A DNA stretch of 64,000 bases from Bacteroidales bacterium (GTDB lineage Bacteria; Bacteroidota; Bacteroidia; Bacteroidales; VadinHA17), in assembly GCA_003157015.1 (NCBI GenBank), contig PMIJ01000114.1:1-64000 (forward strand). The letters run 5' to 3'. A model generated the notes under the pieces. That model did not search any database. It had not been told where the DNA came from and saw only the letters and a program-made list of their open reading frames with translations. A program made the translations under genes and the position numbers. Shown piece after piece: positions 8,018 through 18,584 of this stretch. The first letter of the stretch is position 1. Each line of letters opens with the position of its first letter.

Positions 8018-9361
8018 ATGGAATTAAATTTTCTTACTGCCATATCTCCTCTTGACGGAAGATACAGACAAAAAGTTGATGAACTCGACATGTATTTTTC
8101 TGAATTCGGGCTGATCAGATATCGTCTTATGGTGGAAATAGAATATTTTATTGCACTGTGTGATATTCCTCTTCCTCAACTTCTTGATTTTAAGAAGGAC
8201 AATTTCAAGGTACTCAGGTCAATCTACGAGGATTTTGATCTGACTGATGCCGAAAAAATTAAAGAAAGGGAGAAGATTACCAATCACGATGTAAAGGCAA
8301 TAGAGTATTTTCTAAAAGAAAAATTTTTCCAGTCGGGGTGGGGAAAATGGAGTGAATTTATTCATTTTGGGCTCACCTCACAGGATATAAACAATACCGC
8401 TATTCCATTATCAATTAAGGATGCAATGATAAATGTCTATTTCCCTGTTCTTTATGAATTGAGAGAGACTCTAGCTTCATTTGCCGATAAGTGGAAAGAT
8501 ATTCCGATGCTTGCGCGAACCCACGGTCAACCGGCGACACCAACAAGACTGGGCAAAGAGATAGAAGTATTTATTGCCAGGATAGACGGACAGACAAAAT
8601 ATTTTGGACAAATTCCGTTCTCTGCAAAATTCGGTGGCGCAACAGGAAATTTCAATGCTCATAAAGTTGCATATCCTGAGATCGACTGGATCACGTTTGC
8701 AAATAACTTTGTAAATGAAGAACTGGGTCTCGATCGGTCACAACCAACAACTCAGATCGAGCATTATGATAATCTTGCCGCCTTATTTGACAATATGCGC
8801 AGGATTAATATAATATTGATTGATCTGGCACGGGATTTCTGGACATATATTTCAATAGATTATTTCAGGCAAAGAATAAAGAAGGGAGAGATCGGATCCT
8901 CTGCTATGCCTCATAAAATAAATCCTATCGATTTTGAGAACGGAGAAGGTAATCTGGGATATGCAAATGCAATATTCGAACACCTTTCTATGAAGTTACC
9001 GATATCAAGGCTTCAGCGTGATCTGACCGATTCTACTGTCTTAAGAAACATAGGTGTTCCAATCGGACATTCTCTAATCGCTTTTAATTCTTTATTGAAA
9101 GGTCTTAACAAACTGATTGTTAATACTGAAAAGATAAACAGCGATCTTGAAAACAACTGGGCCGTTGTTGCGGAAGCTATCCAGACAATATTGCGAAGAG
9201 AGGGTTATCCAAATCCGTATGAGGCACTTCTTGATCTCGCACGCACGAATCAGAAGATCACTTTTGAAACGATTTCGAATTTCATTGAAAGCCTTGAACT
9301 GAGTGATTCTGTGAAAACCGAACTTAAAGCTATCACTCCCTTCAACTACACGGGTTTTTAA
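8018..9361 (+). CDS. purB: Adenylosuccinate lyase
   Basis: PurB cleaves SAICAR and adenylosuccinate with release of fumarate in purine synthesis. The 447-residue protein has the fumarase/aspartase-superfamily signature GEIGSSAMPHKINPIDFEN (about residues 291-309), the upstream ARTHGQPATPT substrate loop (about 167-177) and HFGLTSQDINNTA. The start MELNFLTAISPLDGRY is canonical. The ABC exporter gene follows 15 bases later and is probably cotranscribed. Confidence 0.97.
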   Translation: MELNFLTAISPLDGRYRQKVDELDMYFSEFGLIRYRLMVEIEYFIALCDIPLPQLLDFKKDNFKVLRSIYEDFDLTDAEKIKEREKITNHDVKAIEYFLKEKFFQSGWGKWSEFIHFGLTSQDINNTAIPLSIKDAMINVYFPVLYELRETLASFADKWKDIPMLARTHGQPATPTRLGKEIEVFIARIDGQTKYFGQIPFSAKFGGATGNFNAHKVAYPEIDWITFANNFVNEELGLDRSQPTTQIEHYDNLAALFDNMRRINIILIDLARDFWTYISIDYFRQRIKKGEIGSSAMPHKINPIDFENGEGNLGYANAIFEHLSMKLPISRLQRDLTDSTVLRNIGVPIGHSLIAFNSLLKGLNKLIVNTEKINSDLENNWAVVAEAIQTILRREGYPNPYEALLDLARTNQKITFETISNFIESLELSDSVKTELKAITPFNYTGF

Positions 9362-9376
9362 TCATATCCATTATAG

Positions 9377-11203
9377 ATGAATAACGTCAGGTTGCTGCTT
9401 AAATATATTGCTCCCTATAAATGGTCAGCAGTTAAAAATATTCTTTATAATATTTTAAGTGCTCTCTTCACGGTGGTCACTTTTTCACTTATAAAACCTT
9501 TTTTGACTGTACTCTTCGATTTCAATAAAATTGTGACGGTTCCAAATCCGGGCCCATTTCAGCTGAATTCAGACTATCTCGATAAATTTCAAAAATTTAT
9601 ACTTTCAGATTTTATCGGGAGGTATGGACCCTCCGGAGCATTGCTTCTTGCAGTCCTTGTCGTACTGGTTGCAAGTCTCTTTAAGAATACTTTTATTTTT
9701 CTCGCTAATAACTGTATGGCTTTTATCAGATCAAGCACTGTCAGAGATCTTAGGAAAAGACTGTACAGCAAGATTCTCAGATTGCCTCTGTCGTACTTTA
9801 CTGACGCAAGGAAAGGAGATGTAATGACTAGAATATCAAACGATGTACAGGAAATTGAGGTCTCTGTTATGTCTTCACTAACAATGATGTTCAGGGACCC
9901 TATTTTAATTGTAGTTCTTGTCATTTATCTTTTTATCTCAAGTTATGAGCTGACGCTCTTTGCCCTTGTTCTTCTACCTGTAAGCGGCTGGCTTATAGGC
10001 CGGGCCAGCCGTACGCTGAGATCAACATCACTGTCGGGACAACAAAACCTCGGAAGACTTCTTACTATTGTTGAAGAAACATTAACCGGGTTAAGGATTG
10101 TTAAGGGGTTCAATGCGGAAGAAAAGATGAAGGCCCAATTTTCAGAGTCAAATGAAAGATATTCTAAGGTGTTTAAGAGGGTAATCAGAAAAGCTTACCT
10201 GGCCTCACCCCTGAGCGAATTTCTATCAACAATTGTAATTCTGATAATTCTATATGTCGGTGGCACTCTTGTTCTTAACAAAACAGGAAAAATGTCACCG
10301 GCTGACCTTATTGTTTATCTTACTGTTTTTTCCCAGATAATTCAGCCTGCAAAAAATATCACAACTGCTTTTTTTGCTATACAGAAAGGGATGGGTTCAA
10401 TTGACAGAATCGACCAGATACTCGATGCCGAGGAGACAATAACTGAGAAGAAGGATGCAATCACACCAAACGGATTTAATGACTCGATTGAATTTAAAGG
10501 TGTCTGGTACGCGTATAACAATGAACCGGTACTCAGGGATATAAATCTTAAAATAAAAAAAGGCCAGACCGTGGCTATTGTGGGCAAGTCGGGCGCCGGA
10601 AAATCAACTCTGGCAGATCTTCTTCCAAGGTTTATGGATTGCGATCAGGGAACAGTCCTGGTTGATGGTGTTGATATCCGCGACCTGAAGATAAAGGAAC
10701 TGAGATATCTCATGGGCATTGTCAGCCAGCATCCCATCCTTTTCAATACATCTTTCAAAGAGAATATAGCTTTTGGTGTTAAAATAGCTGAGAAGGAAAA
10801 GGTTGAATCTGCTGCCCGGATAGCTAATGCGCATGAGTTTATTATGGAAACTGAACAGGGTTATGAGAACAAAGTTGGAGAATCAGGCAACAAACTCAGT
10901 GGAGGCCAGAGACAGAGAATAAGCATTGCCAGGGCAATCATGGCCAATCCGCCAATCCTGATTCTCGATGAGGCAACCTCTGCTCTCGATACTGAATCAG
11001 AAAGACTTGTCCAGGATGCTATACTTAAACTGATGAAAAACAGAACATCGCTGGTAATTGCACACCGGCTCTCAACTATACAACATGCTGACTTAATCGT
11101 AGTTATTGATGAAGGAATGATCGTTGAGACAGGTACGCATGCTGAACTGATGACGAAAATGGATGGATTTTACCGAAAACTGCATAGCTTTCAGGCTATA
11201 TGA
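9377..11203 (+). CDS. MsbA-like ABC exporter (fused permease and ATPase)
   Basis: This 608-residue half-transporter probably works as a homodimer in the inner membrane, flipping lipid or exporting a hydrophobic compound. An ABC_membrane domain of about six helices covers about residues 15-340. The nucleotide-binding domain has Walker A GKSGAGKST (about 408-416), signature LSGGQRQR, Walker B ILILDEAT and the IAHRLSTI switch. Lipid A export is the usual role of such Bacteroidetes proteins, but the substrate cannot be read from sequence. It follows purB closely. Confidence 0.92.
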   Translation: MNNVRLLLKYIAPYKWSAVKNILYNILSALFTVVTFSLIKPFLTVLFDFNKIVTVPNPGPFQLNSDYLDKFQKFILSDFIGRYGPSGALLLAVLVVLVASLFKNTFIFLANNCMAFIRSSTVRDLRKRLYSKILRLPLSYFTDARKGDVMTRISNDVQEIEVSVMSSLTMMFRDPILIVVLVIYLFISSYELTLFALVLLPVSGWLIGRASRTLRSTSLSGQQNLGRLLTIVEETLTGLRIVKGFNAEEKMKAQFSESNERYSKVFKRVIRKAYLASPLSEFLSTIVILIILYVGGTLVLNKTGKMSPADLIVYLTVFSQIIQPAKNITTAFFAIQKGMGSIDRIDQILDAEETITEKKDAITPNGFNDSIEFKGVWYAYNNEPVLRDINLKIKKGQTVAIVGKSGAGKSTLADLLPRFMDCDQGTVLVDGVDIRDLKIKELRYLMGIVSQHPILFNTSFKENIAFGVKIAEKEKVESAARIANAHEFIMETEQGYENKVGESGNKLSGGQRQRISIARAIMANPPILILDEATSALDTESERLVQDAILKLMKNRTSLVIAHRLSTIQHADLIVVIDEGMIVETGTHAELMTKMDGFYRKLHSFQAI

Positions 11204-11228
11204 AAATAATAAAATAAAAAGATATTTA

Positions 11229-11299
11229 ACCATGGATTGCACGGAGCTATACGGATTAAGACCGATCAATAACTCCGTGAAACTCCGTGTCTTCGCGGT
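11229..11299. repeat. Imperfect inverted repeat, ACGGAG type
   Basis: Left units (GCACGGAGCTATACGGATTAAG) are complemented by AACTCCGTGAAACTCCGTG on the right, around a short loop. It fills the gap between the ABC exporter and the GH35 gene and belongs to the same short-period family as 14441-14542. Confidence 0.6.
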
Positions 11300-11312
11300 A
11301 AATAAATAAAAT

Positions 11313-13142
11313 ATGCGACATATTTTAAATTTAGCAGTAGTCATATTATTTATGACTTCATTTTCTGCACAGGCTCAGAAACCAAAACACACTTTTAAAT
11401 TAGGAGCATCAGAATTCCTTCTTGACGGACAGCCTTTTCAGATAATAAGCGGTGAAATGCACCCTGCCCGTATTCCATTGGAATATTGGAGACACAGGAT
11501 CATGATGGCAAAAGCCATGGGATGCAATACAATTTCGGCATATGTTTTCTGGAATTATCATGAAACTGAAGATGGAATTTTTGATTTCACATCGGGTAAT
11601 CATAATCTGTCTGAATTTTTCAAAATTGTGCAGGAAGAGGGTATGTGGCTGATCCTCAGGCCAGGACCTTATGTCTGTGCAGAATGGGACCTTGGTGGAA
11701 TTCCTCCTTACCTGCTGCGTAACCCTGATATTAAACTACGCTGTATGGATCCGCGCTATATGGCAGCTGCAGAGCGATACATAGCAAAACTGGCTGAAGT
11801 GATCAAACCGTTTCTTATAACGAAAGGAGGACCTTTGCTTATGTTACAGATTGAGAATGAATACGGCAGTTTTGGCAATGACAGGAATTATCTCCTAAGG
11901 CTGAAAGAAGTATGGGCGTCGAATGGCATTAATATACCCACATTTACAGGAGACGGTCCCACAACAAAAATGCTTGAAGCCGGAACTCTGCCGGGAAGTG
12001 CGGTCGGTCTGGATTCAGGAAGTTCGCCTGAAGATTTTGCACTTGCCGGTAAAATAAATCCCGGAGTGCCCGTTTTTAGCAGTGAAACATATCCAGGCTG
12101 GCTTACTCACTGGGGTGAAAAATGGGCAAGACCCGATACTTCAGAGTTATTGAAAGAAGTAAAATTTCTTCTGGACAACAAGAAGTCTTTTAATTTCTAT
12201 GTAGTTCACGGAGGAACGAATTTTGATTATACTGCCGGCGCAAATTCAGGTGGGAAAGGGTACGAACCTGACGTTACGAGCTATGATTATGACGCTCCGA
12301 TAAATGAACAGGGTCAGCCTACACCTAAGTATATGGCTCTAAGGAAACTTATAGGATCATATCTCCCAAAAGGGAAAATTTTACCTCCGATTCCTGATTC
12401 GGTCCAGGCAATTGTAATATCAGCTACGAGTATGATGCCCTTCACTTCTGTTTGGGATAATCTGCCTCAACCTGTGAAATCAGTTCAGGTGAAACCATTT
12501 GAAGCCTTTGGCCAGGACCACGGTTTCATTTTGTATAAAACTGAGCTTACCGGACAAAAAAGCGGGAAACTGTCAGTTAATGATATTCATGATTATGCAA
12601 CGGTTTTCCTGAACGGGAATTTTATCGGGAAACTGGACAGGAGAGAGGGAGTAAACTCCATTGATTTACCTGAAAGCAACGTCGATTTACCTGTTCTTGA
12701 AATATTTGTTGAAGCTATGGGTCATATTAATTACGGGAAGGATATAATTGATAGAAAGGGAATTACTGATAGCGTGACCCTTAATGGTACAACATTGCTG
12801 AACTGGCAGATATATAATCTTCCAATGGACAAAAAATTTATATGGGATCTCAGATCATCAGGCAGATCGCTTAAGAAACCCGGCGTCTTCTTTAAAGGCA
12901 ATTTTGTGCTTTCCCGCGGAGAAGGTAATCTGTATTCCGACACTTATATAGATGTTTCAAATTACACAAAAGGAATTCTCTGGGTAAATGGGCATAATCT
13001 TGGACGTTACTGGAACATCGGACCACAAAAAAGGCTCTATTGCCCATCTTCATGGTTAAGAGAGGGAATGAACGAGATAATGATATTTGATTTGCTTCAG
13101 ACAGAAGCGAAAACAGTAACAGGTGCGAAAACACCTGAATAA
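11313..13142 (+). CDS. GH35 beta-galactosidase, exported
   Basis: This secreted glycosidase removes beta-galactose, possibly from pectic galactan side chains given the neighbours. The 609-residue protein has a signal peptide (to about residue 22), then the GH35 TIM barrel with GPYVCAEWDLGG, the acid/base segment LQIENEYGSFG (about 181-191) and the nucleophile region FSSETYPGWLTHWGE (about 254-268). Galactose-binding-like beta domains cover about residues 380-600. Length and order are normal for bacterial GH35. It converges with uxaE. Confidence 0.93.
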   Translation: MRHILNLAVVILFMTSFSAQAQKPKHTFKLGASEFLLDGQPFQIISGEMHPARIPLEYWRHRIMMAKAMGCNTISAYVFWNYHETEDGIFDFTSGNHNLSEFFKIVQEEGMWLILRPGPYVCAEWDLGGIPPYLLRNPDIKLRCMDPRYMAAAERYIAKLAEVIKPFLITKGGPLLMLQIENEYGSFGNDRNYLLRLKEVWASNGINIPTFTGDGPTTKMLEAGTLPGSAVGLDSGSSPEDFALAGKINPGVPVFSSETYPGWLTHWGEKWARPDTSELLKEVKFLLDNKKSFNFYVVHGGTNFDYTAGANSGGKGYEPDVTSYDYDAPINEQGQPTPKYMALRKLIGSYLPKGKILPPIPDSVQAIVISATSMMPFTSVWDNLPQPVKSVQVKPFEAFGQDHGFILYKTELTGQKSGKLSVNDIHDYATVFLNGNFIGKLDRREGVNSIDLPESNVDLPVLEIFVEAMGHINYGKDIIDRKGITDSVTLNGTTLLNWQIYNLPMDKKFIWDLRSSGRSLKKPGVFFKGNFVLSRGEGNLYSDTYIDVSNYTKGILWVNGHNLGRYWNIGPQKRLYCPSSWLREGMNEIMIFDLLQTEAKTVTGAKTPE

Positions 13143-13148
13143 CAACTC

Positions 13149-14402
13149 TTAATTTAAATCGAACAGTCTGTTGATGTGTCTGTAATAAATATTTTCATAA
13201 ACACACTTCGAAACGATCTTCTCATTCGCTTCCAGTAGCGCGTAAAAGGTTTTTATCTGTAACCCGGCCAGTTTATAGGCAACATGTATCAATTGCCTCA
13301 TGTCAGGATTATAACAGGAGTTACCGGGTTCATGTTTAAGTGATTCTGAAAACCTTTTTCCGTTCCATAGCGAAACTTCCTGTTTTGACGGGAGTGAAGA
13401 AGCTTTAATGTCGATAACATCAGCATAAGGAGCACATAACTCTTCTTTTATATCTAGTGATTTAAAATAAATCTCTTTTACAAATTCAAGGCCTTCTCCA
13501 CCTGATTCGGCAAGACCGATTATTTCTTCAAGCCAGGTAGTGCCGGCTGTTTTCAGATGTATTCCCTTATCATATTTTTTTATTATTGAACCAATAAACG
13601 GATATATGGAAAACTTATCAGAACCTGAATGGATGCTCATTTTCAGGTTATCGGGCAGACCAAATTCACTGACTGCATAATCAATAACCAAAAGGTCCGA
13701 TTCAAAATCCCTGGCAAACAATAAGGGATCGCCTGTATAATCTACACCCTTATTGAATCTTCCCGGGAACTTCGGAGCTATAGTCTGAACAGGGATGTTT
13801 TCAGAAGCCAGCATTTTAAGAATGAAAAAGAGCTCTATTGGCGTTTGTGGCCGTGTAACTTCATCCATTGAAACTTCAGTGATAAAACTTCCATACCCTT
13901 TTACATCCTCGATTTTTTTGTAAATATCCCTTGCCTTTACTGCTGCAAAAAGGTATTTTTCTGCAATTTCTTTAATTTGGAGTTTTGAGGTTTTAAACGA
14001 AAATTCTGTGCCTTTGAGTTTCACTTCACCGCTATAATTCTCTGCATCTGACAAGAAATCAAGTATATCTTTTTCTTCAGCCTTCATGCCAATATACGAT
14101 GCAACATCGATTGTAAAAAAATCGGAACATTCAATAAAGCGATCGACTGTTCCAATATTAATATGATCGGCATCAACAAAATATGGTTTATTGAATCCGG
14201 CATTTTTTGTTACTCCATCTGCTTCTCTCCTGACGTCAATAGGTTGGGTGCCAATTGTAACATGTTCCCTGTTCGATTTGTTCCAGACCGGGGTTATTTC
14301 GATGCCTTTATCTGATGCTGCAATAATTGCTTTTAACTGAGCTTGTCCCTGGTGACCGAATCTGTCGCCCAGACCGAAAGAGTATTTACCAAGAGTTTTC
14401 AT
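13149..14402 (-). CDS. uxaE: Tagaturonate epimerase UxaE
   Basis: UxaE interconverts D-tagaturonate and D-fructuronate, joining the galacturonate and glucuronate branches without uxaB/uxaA. The 417-residue protein opens with KYSFGLGDRFGHQGQAQLKA, which I recognise from the UxaE family (Thermotoga type), and continues with HINIGTVDRFIE and SIHSGSDKFSIYP, likely metal and substrate residues. uxaC, SDR-type uxuB and an ExuT-like permease in the same locus support the role. It is the last gene of the minus-strand run, 163 bases downstream of the LacI gene, with a palindrome between. Confidence 0.82.
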   Translation of the reverse strand: MKTLGKYSFGLGDRFGHQGQAQLKAIIAASDKGIEITPVWNKSNREHVTIGTQPIDVRREADGVTKNAGFNKPYFVDADHINIGTVDRFIECSDFFTIDVASYIGMKAEEKDILDFLSDAENYSGEVKLKGTEFSFKTSKLQIKEIAEKYLFAAVKARDIYKKIEDVKGYGSFITEVSMDEVTRPQTPIELFFILKMLASENIPVQTIAPKFPGRFNKGVDYTGDPLLFARDFESDLLVIDYAVSEFGLPDNLKMSIHSGSDKFSIYPFIGSIIKKYDKGIHLKTAGTTWLEEIIGLAESGGEGLEFVKEIYFKSLDIKEELCAPYADVIDIKASSLPSKQEVSLWNGKRFSESLKHEPGNSCYNPDMRQLIHVAYKLAGLQIKTFYALLEANEKIVSKCVYENIYYRHINRLFDLN

Positions 14403-14440
14403 CCGTTTTTTAGTTTTGGCATAATCAAAATTTGGATTTT

Positions 14441-14542
14441 CCTTTGTGATACTTTATAAAATACTTGGTGTTCCTTTGTGATTTAAAAGATTAAATTTTA
14501 ACACAAAGGAACACTAAGGCTATCACTAAGGTTTACAAAGGA
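14441..14542. repeat. Long imperfect palindrome, CACAAAGGAA type
   Basis: The left arm (CCTTTGTG, TTGGTGTTCCTTTGTG) and right arm (CACAAAGGAACACTAAGG, ACTAAGGTTTACAAAGG) are complementary across an AT-rich loop of about 20 bases. Units recur every 10-12 bases. It separates uxaE from the LacI gene. Confidence 0.8.
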
Positions 14543-14565
14543 ATTTAAGGGAATAATGTTTTTAT

Positions 14566-15621
14566 TCATAAAAAAAATTCAACATTTTCAGAAGTTACAA
14601 TATCAACAGGCAGATACTCAATTTTATCAGGTATCTTATGAAGCGACAGGTATTCAAATAATTTCTTAATACCCTTATATGTTTGTTCTTCAGGCCGCTG
14701 ACCTATGAGGAACCTTATACTGCCTGATTTTAACAACCTTACATTGGAATCCAGAAGATCGTATCCTATCACGTTTATTGAATTTAATCCCCTCTTTTCC
14801 AGATATAAAGCGATAAGATACGCTCTTGAACCGGTGATAAAAACTGAACCTATCCCCGGATTCTCCAGAAATGCTTTGTCGATAGCAGTTTTTATTTCAA
14901 CAGTAGAAGGGGTATGTATGTTTACAATAATTTTTTTGCCTTTGTTTTTGCCTGAATTACTGAAATAGCTCAAAAATCCTTCCGTACGGTTGATAAGGTG
15001 GTGAACATTGCTGATGTTTCTTGCGATCGTTACCACCAGTATGTCACTCTTTTCAGGAGTGATCATGTCGGTAAGCTGTCCGGCAACTCTTCCGCTACGG
15101 AAAATGTTTTCTCCGATATAGGCCAGAAAATCTGTACTTTCAATATATTCATCGATGAAAACGAAGGGTATGTTCTCTTTTTGAAGCTGCGAACAGAATA
15201 TAGTTGATTCTGACTTGAAAATAGGAGCCAGGAGAATACCGTCAGGATTGAGACCTAAAACTATACCGGTTTTTTCCTGGAAGTCCTTTTCACTCTGCAT
15301 ATCAAATGTTACCTTGCTATGAGTAACAGGAAAAGGGTCGAGTTCATAGATTGCCCTGTTTACTCCAAGCATATGCTTTTTCCAGAATGAGTTATCTTCT
15401 GAAGGCGTTGGAAGAAGTGAAACAAGATGAAATCGTCTTTTTGATTTCAAAACCTGTGCCATTACATTAGGTGAGTAATTGGTCTCTTCCAGTATTTTCT
15501 GGACCTTAAGCTTTGTTTCTTCAGCGACTTCGCCTCTGTTATGTATTACACGGTCCACAGTGCCAATTGAGACACCGGCCATAGTAGCAATATCTTTGAT
15601 CCTTGCTTTTTTCTGAGACAT
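14566..15621 (-). CDS. LacI-family transcriptional regulator
   Basis: This 351-residue repressor has an N-terminal HTH (RIKDIATMAGVSIGTVDRVIHNRG, about residues 7-30), the YSPNVMAQVLKSKR hinge helix and a type-1 periplasmic-binding-like effector domain. Its position 20 bases before the permease gene and inside the hexuronate locus suggests control by a uronate or a catabolic intermediate such as KDG. I found no clear LacI operator by eye. Confidence 0.88.
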   Translation of the reverse strand: MSQKKARIKDIATMAGVSIGTVDRVIHNRGEVAEETKLKVQKILEETNYSPNVMAQVLKSKRRFHLVSLLPTPSEDNSFWKKHMLGVNRAIYELDPFPVTHSKVTFDMQSEKDFQEKTGIVLGLNPDGILLAPIFKSESTIFCSQLQKENIPFVFIDEYIESTDFLAYIGENIFRSGRVAGQLTDMITPEKSDILVVTIARNISNVHHLINRTEGFLSYFSNSGKNKGKKIIVNIHTPSTVEIKTAIDKAFLENPGIGSVFITGSRAYLIALYLEKRGLNSINVIGYDLLDSNVRLLKSGSIRFLIGQRPEEQTYKGIKKLFEYLSLHKIPDKIEYLPVDIVTSENVEFFL

Positions 15622-15641
15622 TGTAGTTCAGTGGTTACATC

Positions 15642-17042
15642 TTATAAATTATTGACACGTTTCATCGTTGGCACAAAAAAGTGCATAATGATCCATGCAA
15701 GGATATAGGCAATTCCGCAAAAGATGAACAGAATTCCGTAACCCACTTCAATTTTACCCTGTGCGGTATAATGTTTTAAAAGCAGTCCGGCACATTGAGA
15801 TAGAATTATTCCCCCTATCGCGCCTGACATTCCGCCAATTCCGGTAACAGAAGCAACAGCTTTTTTAGGAAACATATCAGTAACCGTTGTGAAAATATTT
15901 GCTGACCAGGCCTGATGGGCTGCACATGCAATACCAATTACAAGCACTGCATACCAGGTATTAAACTGACCTAACCAGCTTGCTGATAGTACTGTCAGTG
16001 GAAATAATGCATAGATGAACATCGAAAATTTACGAGCCTTGAAAGCAGTCATTCCGTTATTTATGAGTCTTTTAGGTAACCAGCCTCCGTAAACAGATCC
16101 GAAAGTTGAAATTGTATAGACAACAGCAACGGCCAGAGTCCAGCTGATTATTCCGGGAATCTCGGATATTACACCTGTAAAGTTTGGATTTAGTAATTTA
16201 TATTCAGCCATTTTCCGGGCATTATCGCCACTCAGAAAAGCAGGTAACCAGAATAAATAAAACCACCATACTCCATCGGTCAGTAACTTTCCAAAAAAAA
16301 ATGACCATGTCTGCCGGTATGTCAGAAGCTTTGACCATGGAACCCTTCCCTTTTCTTCTTTACTATCTTCTTTTTCATCTAAATCGCTATTGATATAATC
16401 GTATTCAGCCTGACTTAATACACCTGCTTTAAGTTTTTCTTCAGGAGAAGCATAAATGCGATACCAGAAAAAAAGCCAGACAGTACCTATAAGGCCAACA
16501 AAAATGAATGCCCACTGCCAACCCCAGTGTATTGCCATCCATGGAACAAACAACGGGGTTAAAATGGCACCTATATTAGCGCCGGAATTGTAAATGCCAG
16601 TGGCATAAGCTCTCTCTTTTTTAGGGAACCATACTGCCATCGTTTTATTTGCAGCCGGGAAGTTACCGGCTTCAGTGAATCCTAAAGCAGCACGCCATGC
16701 TCCAAATGTAAATGTATTATGAGCAAGAGCATGACCAATAGCAGCAATGCTCCACCCTAACAGGGAAAATGTATAGCCTTTTTTTGTTCCGATCCAGTCT
16801 ATGAATCTTCCGGCAAGTGTCATGCCTAATGCATAGGCAATTTGAAAACTCATTACAACCCATGAATAGTATAACTCCTGATTACCTTTATCAGCTCCAA
16901 AAATTCCTGCTTCAGACAGTGTCGGTTTCAAAAGACCCAGTACACTACGGTCAAAATAATTTACGGTTGTTGCGAAAAAAACAAGTGAACATATTGTCCA
17001 TCGGTATTTTCCAACTTTTTCATTAATACCAGTAAATGACAT
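15642..17042 (-). CDS. MFS hexuronate-type permease (ACS family)
   Basis: This 466-residue inner-membrane symporter has 12 predicted helices. The NYFDRSVLGLLKPTL segment at the end of helix 1, GRFIDWIGTKKG between helices 2 and 3, and GFTEAGNFPAANKTMAVWFPKKERA are hallmarks of the anion:cation symporter family that includes ExuT and GudP. Galacturonate or glucuronate is the likely substrate from context. It sits between the LacI gene (20-base gap) and gnd (27-base gap). Confidence 0.88.
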   Translation of the reverse strand: MSFTGINEKVGKYRWTICSLVFFATTVNYFDRSVLGLLKPTLSEAGIFGADKGNQELYYSWVVMSFQIAYALGMTLAGRFIDWIGTKKGYTFSLLGWSIAAIGHALAHNTFTFGAWRAALGFTEAGNFPAANKTMAVWFPKKERAYATGIYNSGANIGAILTPLFVPWMAIHWGWQWAFIFVGLIGTVWLFFWYRIYASPEEKLKAGVLSQAEYDYINSDLDEKEDSKEEKGRVPWSKLLTYRQTWSFFFGKLLTDGVWWFYLFWLPAFLSGDNARKMAEYKLLNPNFTGVISEIPGIISWTLAVAVVYTISTFGSVYGGWLPKRLINNGMTAFKARKFSMFIYALFPLTVLSASWLGQFNTWYAVLVIGIACAAHQAWSANIFTTVTDMFPKKAVASVTGIGGMSGAIGGIILSQCAGLLLKHYTAQGKIEVGYGILFIFCGIAYILAWIIMHFFVPTMKRVNNL

Positions 17043-17069
17043 AATGGGTTTATTTAAATGTACTTAAGC

Positions 17070-18524
17070 TTAAACATTATACGTCGAAGATGCTGTTTTC
17101 CCACCCCTGCCTGTCCAATTCGTATGGAAAAATTCTCCCCTCGGTTTATCGATTCTTTCGTAGGTATGAGCACCAAAATAATCACGTTGAGCTTGCAGCA
17201 GATTTGCCGGGAGTTTTTCGCACCGATAGCCGTCAAAATATCCGAGAGCGGATGATATGGCAGGAACGGCTATACCATTCATAGCAGCTTCGGATACGAC
17301 ATTTCTCCAGCCACTCTGTGCTTTCTCTATTTTATCATTAAAGAATGGATCGAGAAGAAGGTTAGTAATTGATGGATTATGATCATATGCTTCTTTAATC
17401 TTGCCAAGGAATGCCGATCTGATTATGCATCCGCCGCGCCACATAAGAGCGATGCCTCCATAGTTAAGTTTCCATTTATATTCTTCAGCAGCAGCTTTCA
17501 TCAGTTCGTAACCCTGTGCGTAAGAAACAATTTTTGAGGCATATAATGCATCTTTGATGTGATTGATGAACTTAACTTTGTCACCCGAATATTTTGGAAC
17601 AGGACCATGCAGTATTTTTGATGCTTCCACTCTTTCGCTCTTTATTGCAGATAGGCATCTCGAAAAGACGGCTTCTCCGATTAAAGTCAGCGGTATACCA
17701 AGATCAAGTGCAGTAACGGCTGTCCATTTGCCTGTACCCTTCTGTCCTGCTGTATCGAGAATTTTATCTACAAGTGGCTTCCCGTCAGAATCTTTATAAG
17801 CAAGGATGTCTCGCGTTATTTCAATCAGATAACTGTCTAGTTCACTTTCATTCCATTCTTTGAAAATAGTATGCATATCATCAGCTGTCAGGTGCAGCAG
17901 ATCTCTCATAATCTGATAAGCCTCTGTGATAAGTTGCATATCACCGTACTCGATGCCATTGTGCACCATTTTTACGAAATGACCGGCTCCATTTTCCCCA
18001 ACCCAGTCACAACATGGAGTTCCGTCTTCCACTTTTGCTGCAATTGCCTGAAAGATAGGTTTCACAAATTGCCATGCCGCTTTTGATCCACCTGGCATAA
18101 TTGAGGGTCCTAACAATGCTCCTTCTTCACCTCCCGACACTCCTGTTCCAATATAGAGGAGACCCTTTGATTCCACAAAAGCAGTTCTCCTGTTAGTATC
18201 AGGAAAATGAGTATTGCCACCATCAATAATTATATCTCCTTTTTCAAGATAGGGGAGAAGTGTATTGATCATCTCGTCGACCGCATTTCCGGCTTTGATC
18301 ATCAGCATCACCTTCCTTGGACGTTCGAGAGATCCTATAAGTTCTTTTACAGAATGAGTGCCAATGATATTTTTACCTTTTGCTCTTCCGGAAAGAAAAT
18401 CATCAACTTTCTGTGTCGACCTGTTGAAAACTGACACTTTGAATCCTTTACTCTCCATATTAAGCACAAGATTCTCACCCATAACAGCGAGACCGATTAA
18501 TCCGATATCTGATAAATTGCTCAT
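17070..18524 (-). CDS. gnd: 6-phosphogluconate dehydrogenase, decarboxylating
   Basis: Gnd oxidises 6-phosphogluconate to ribulose 5-phosphate with NADP+. The 484-residue protein has the nucleotide-binding GLAVMGENLVLNMES (about residues 10-24), the substrate signature VSGGEEGALLGPSIMPGG (about 128-145), a catalytic Lys/His segment HFVKMVHNGIEYGDMQL and a C-terminal RDYFGAHTYER. Full length. Its place in a uronate locus is unusual and may give a pentose-phosphate link or NADPH. Confidence 0.96.
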   Translation of the reverse strand: MSNLSDIGLIGLAVMGENLVLNMESKGFKVSVFNRSTQKVDDFLSGRAKGKNIIGTHSVKELIGSLERPRKVMLMIKAGNAVDEMINTLLPYLEKGDIIIDGGNTHFPDTNRRTAFVESKGLLYIGTGVSGGEEGALLGPSIMPGGSKAAWQFVKPIFQAIAAKVEDGTPCCDWVGENGAGHFVKMVHNGIEYGDMQLITEAYQIMRDLLHLTADDMHTIFKEWNESELDSYLIEITRDILAYKDSDGKPLVDKILDTAGQKGTGKWTAVTALDLGIPLTLIGEAVFSRCLSAIKSERVEASKILHGPVPKYSGDKVKFINHIKDALYASKIVSYAQGYELMKAAAEEYKWKLNYGGIALMWRGGCIIRSAFLGKIKEAYDHNPSITNLLLDPFFNDKIEKAQSGWRNVVSEAAMNGIAVPAISSALGYFDGYRCEKLPANLLQAQRDYFGAHTYERIDKPRGEFFHTNWTGRGGKTASSTYNV

Positions 18525-18584
18525 AACTAAGAGATTATATTTATAATATTATGACTTGTTTCAAGTTATTCATTTTATTAATAA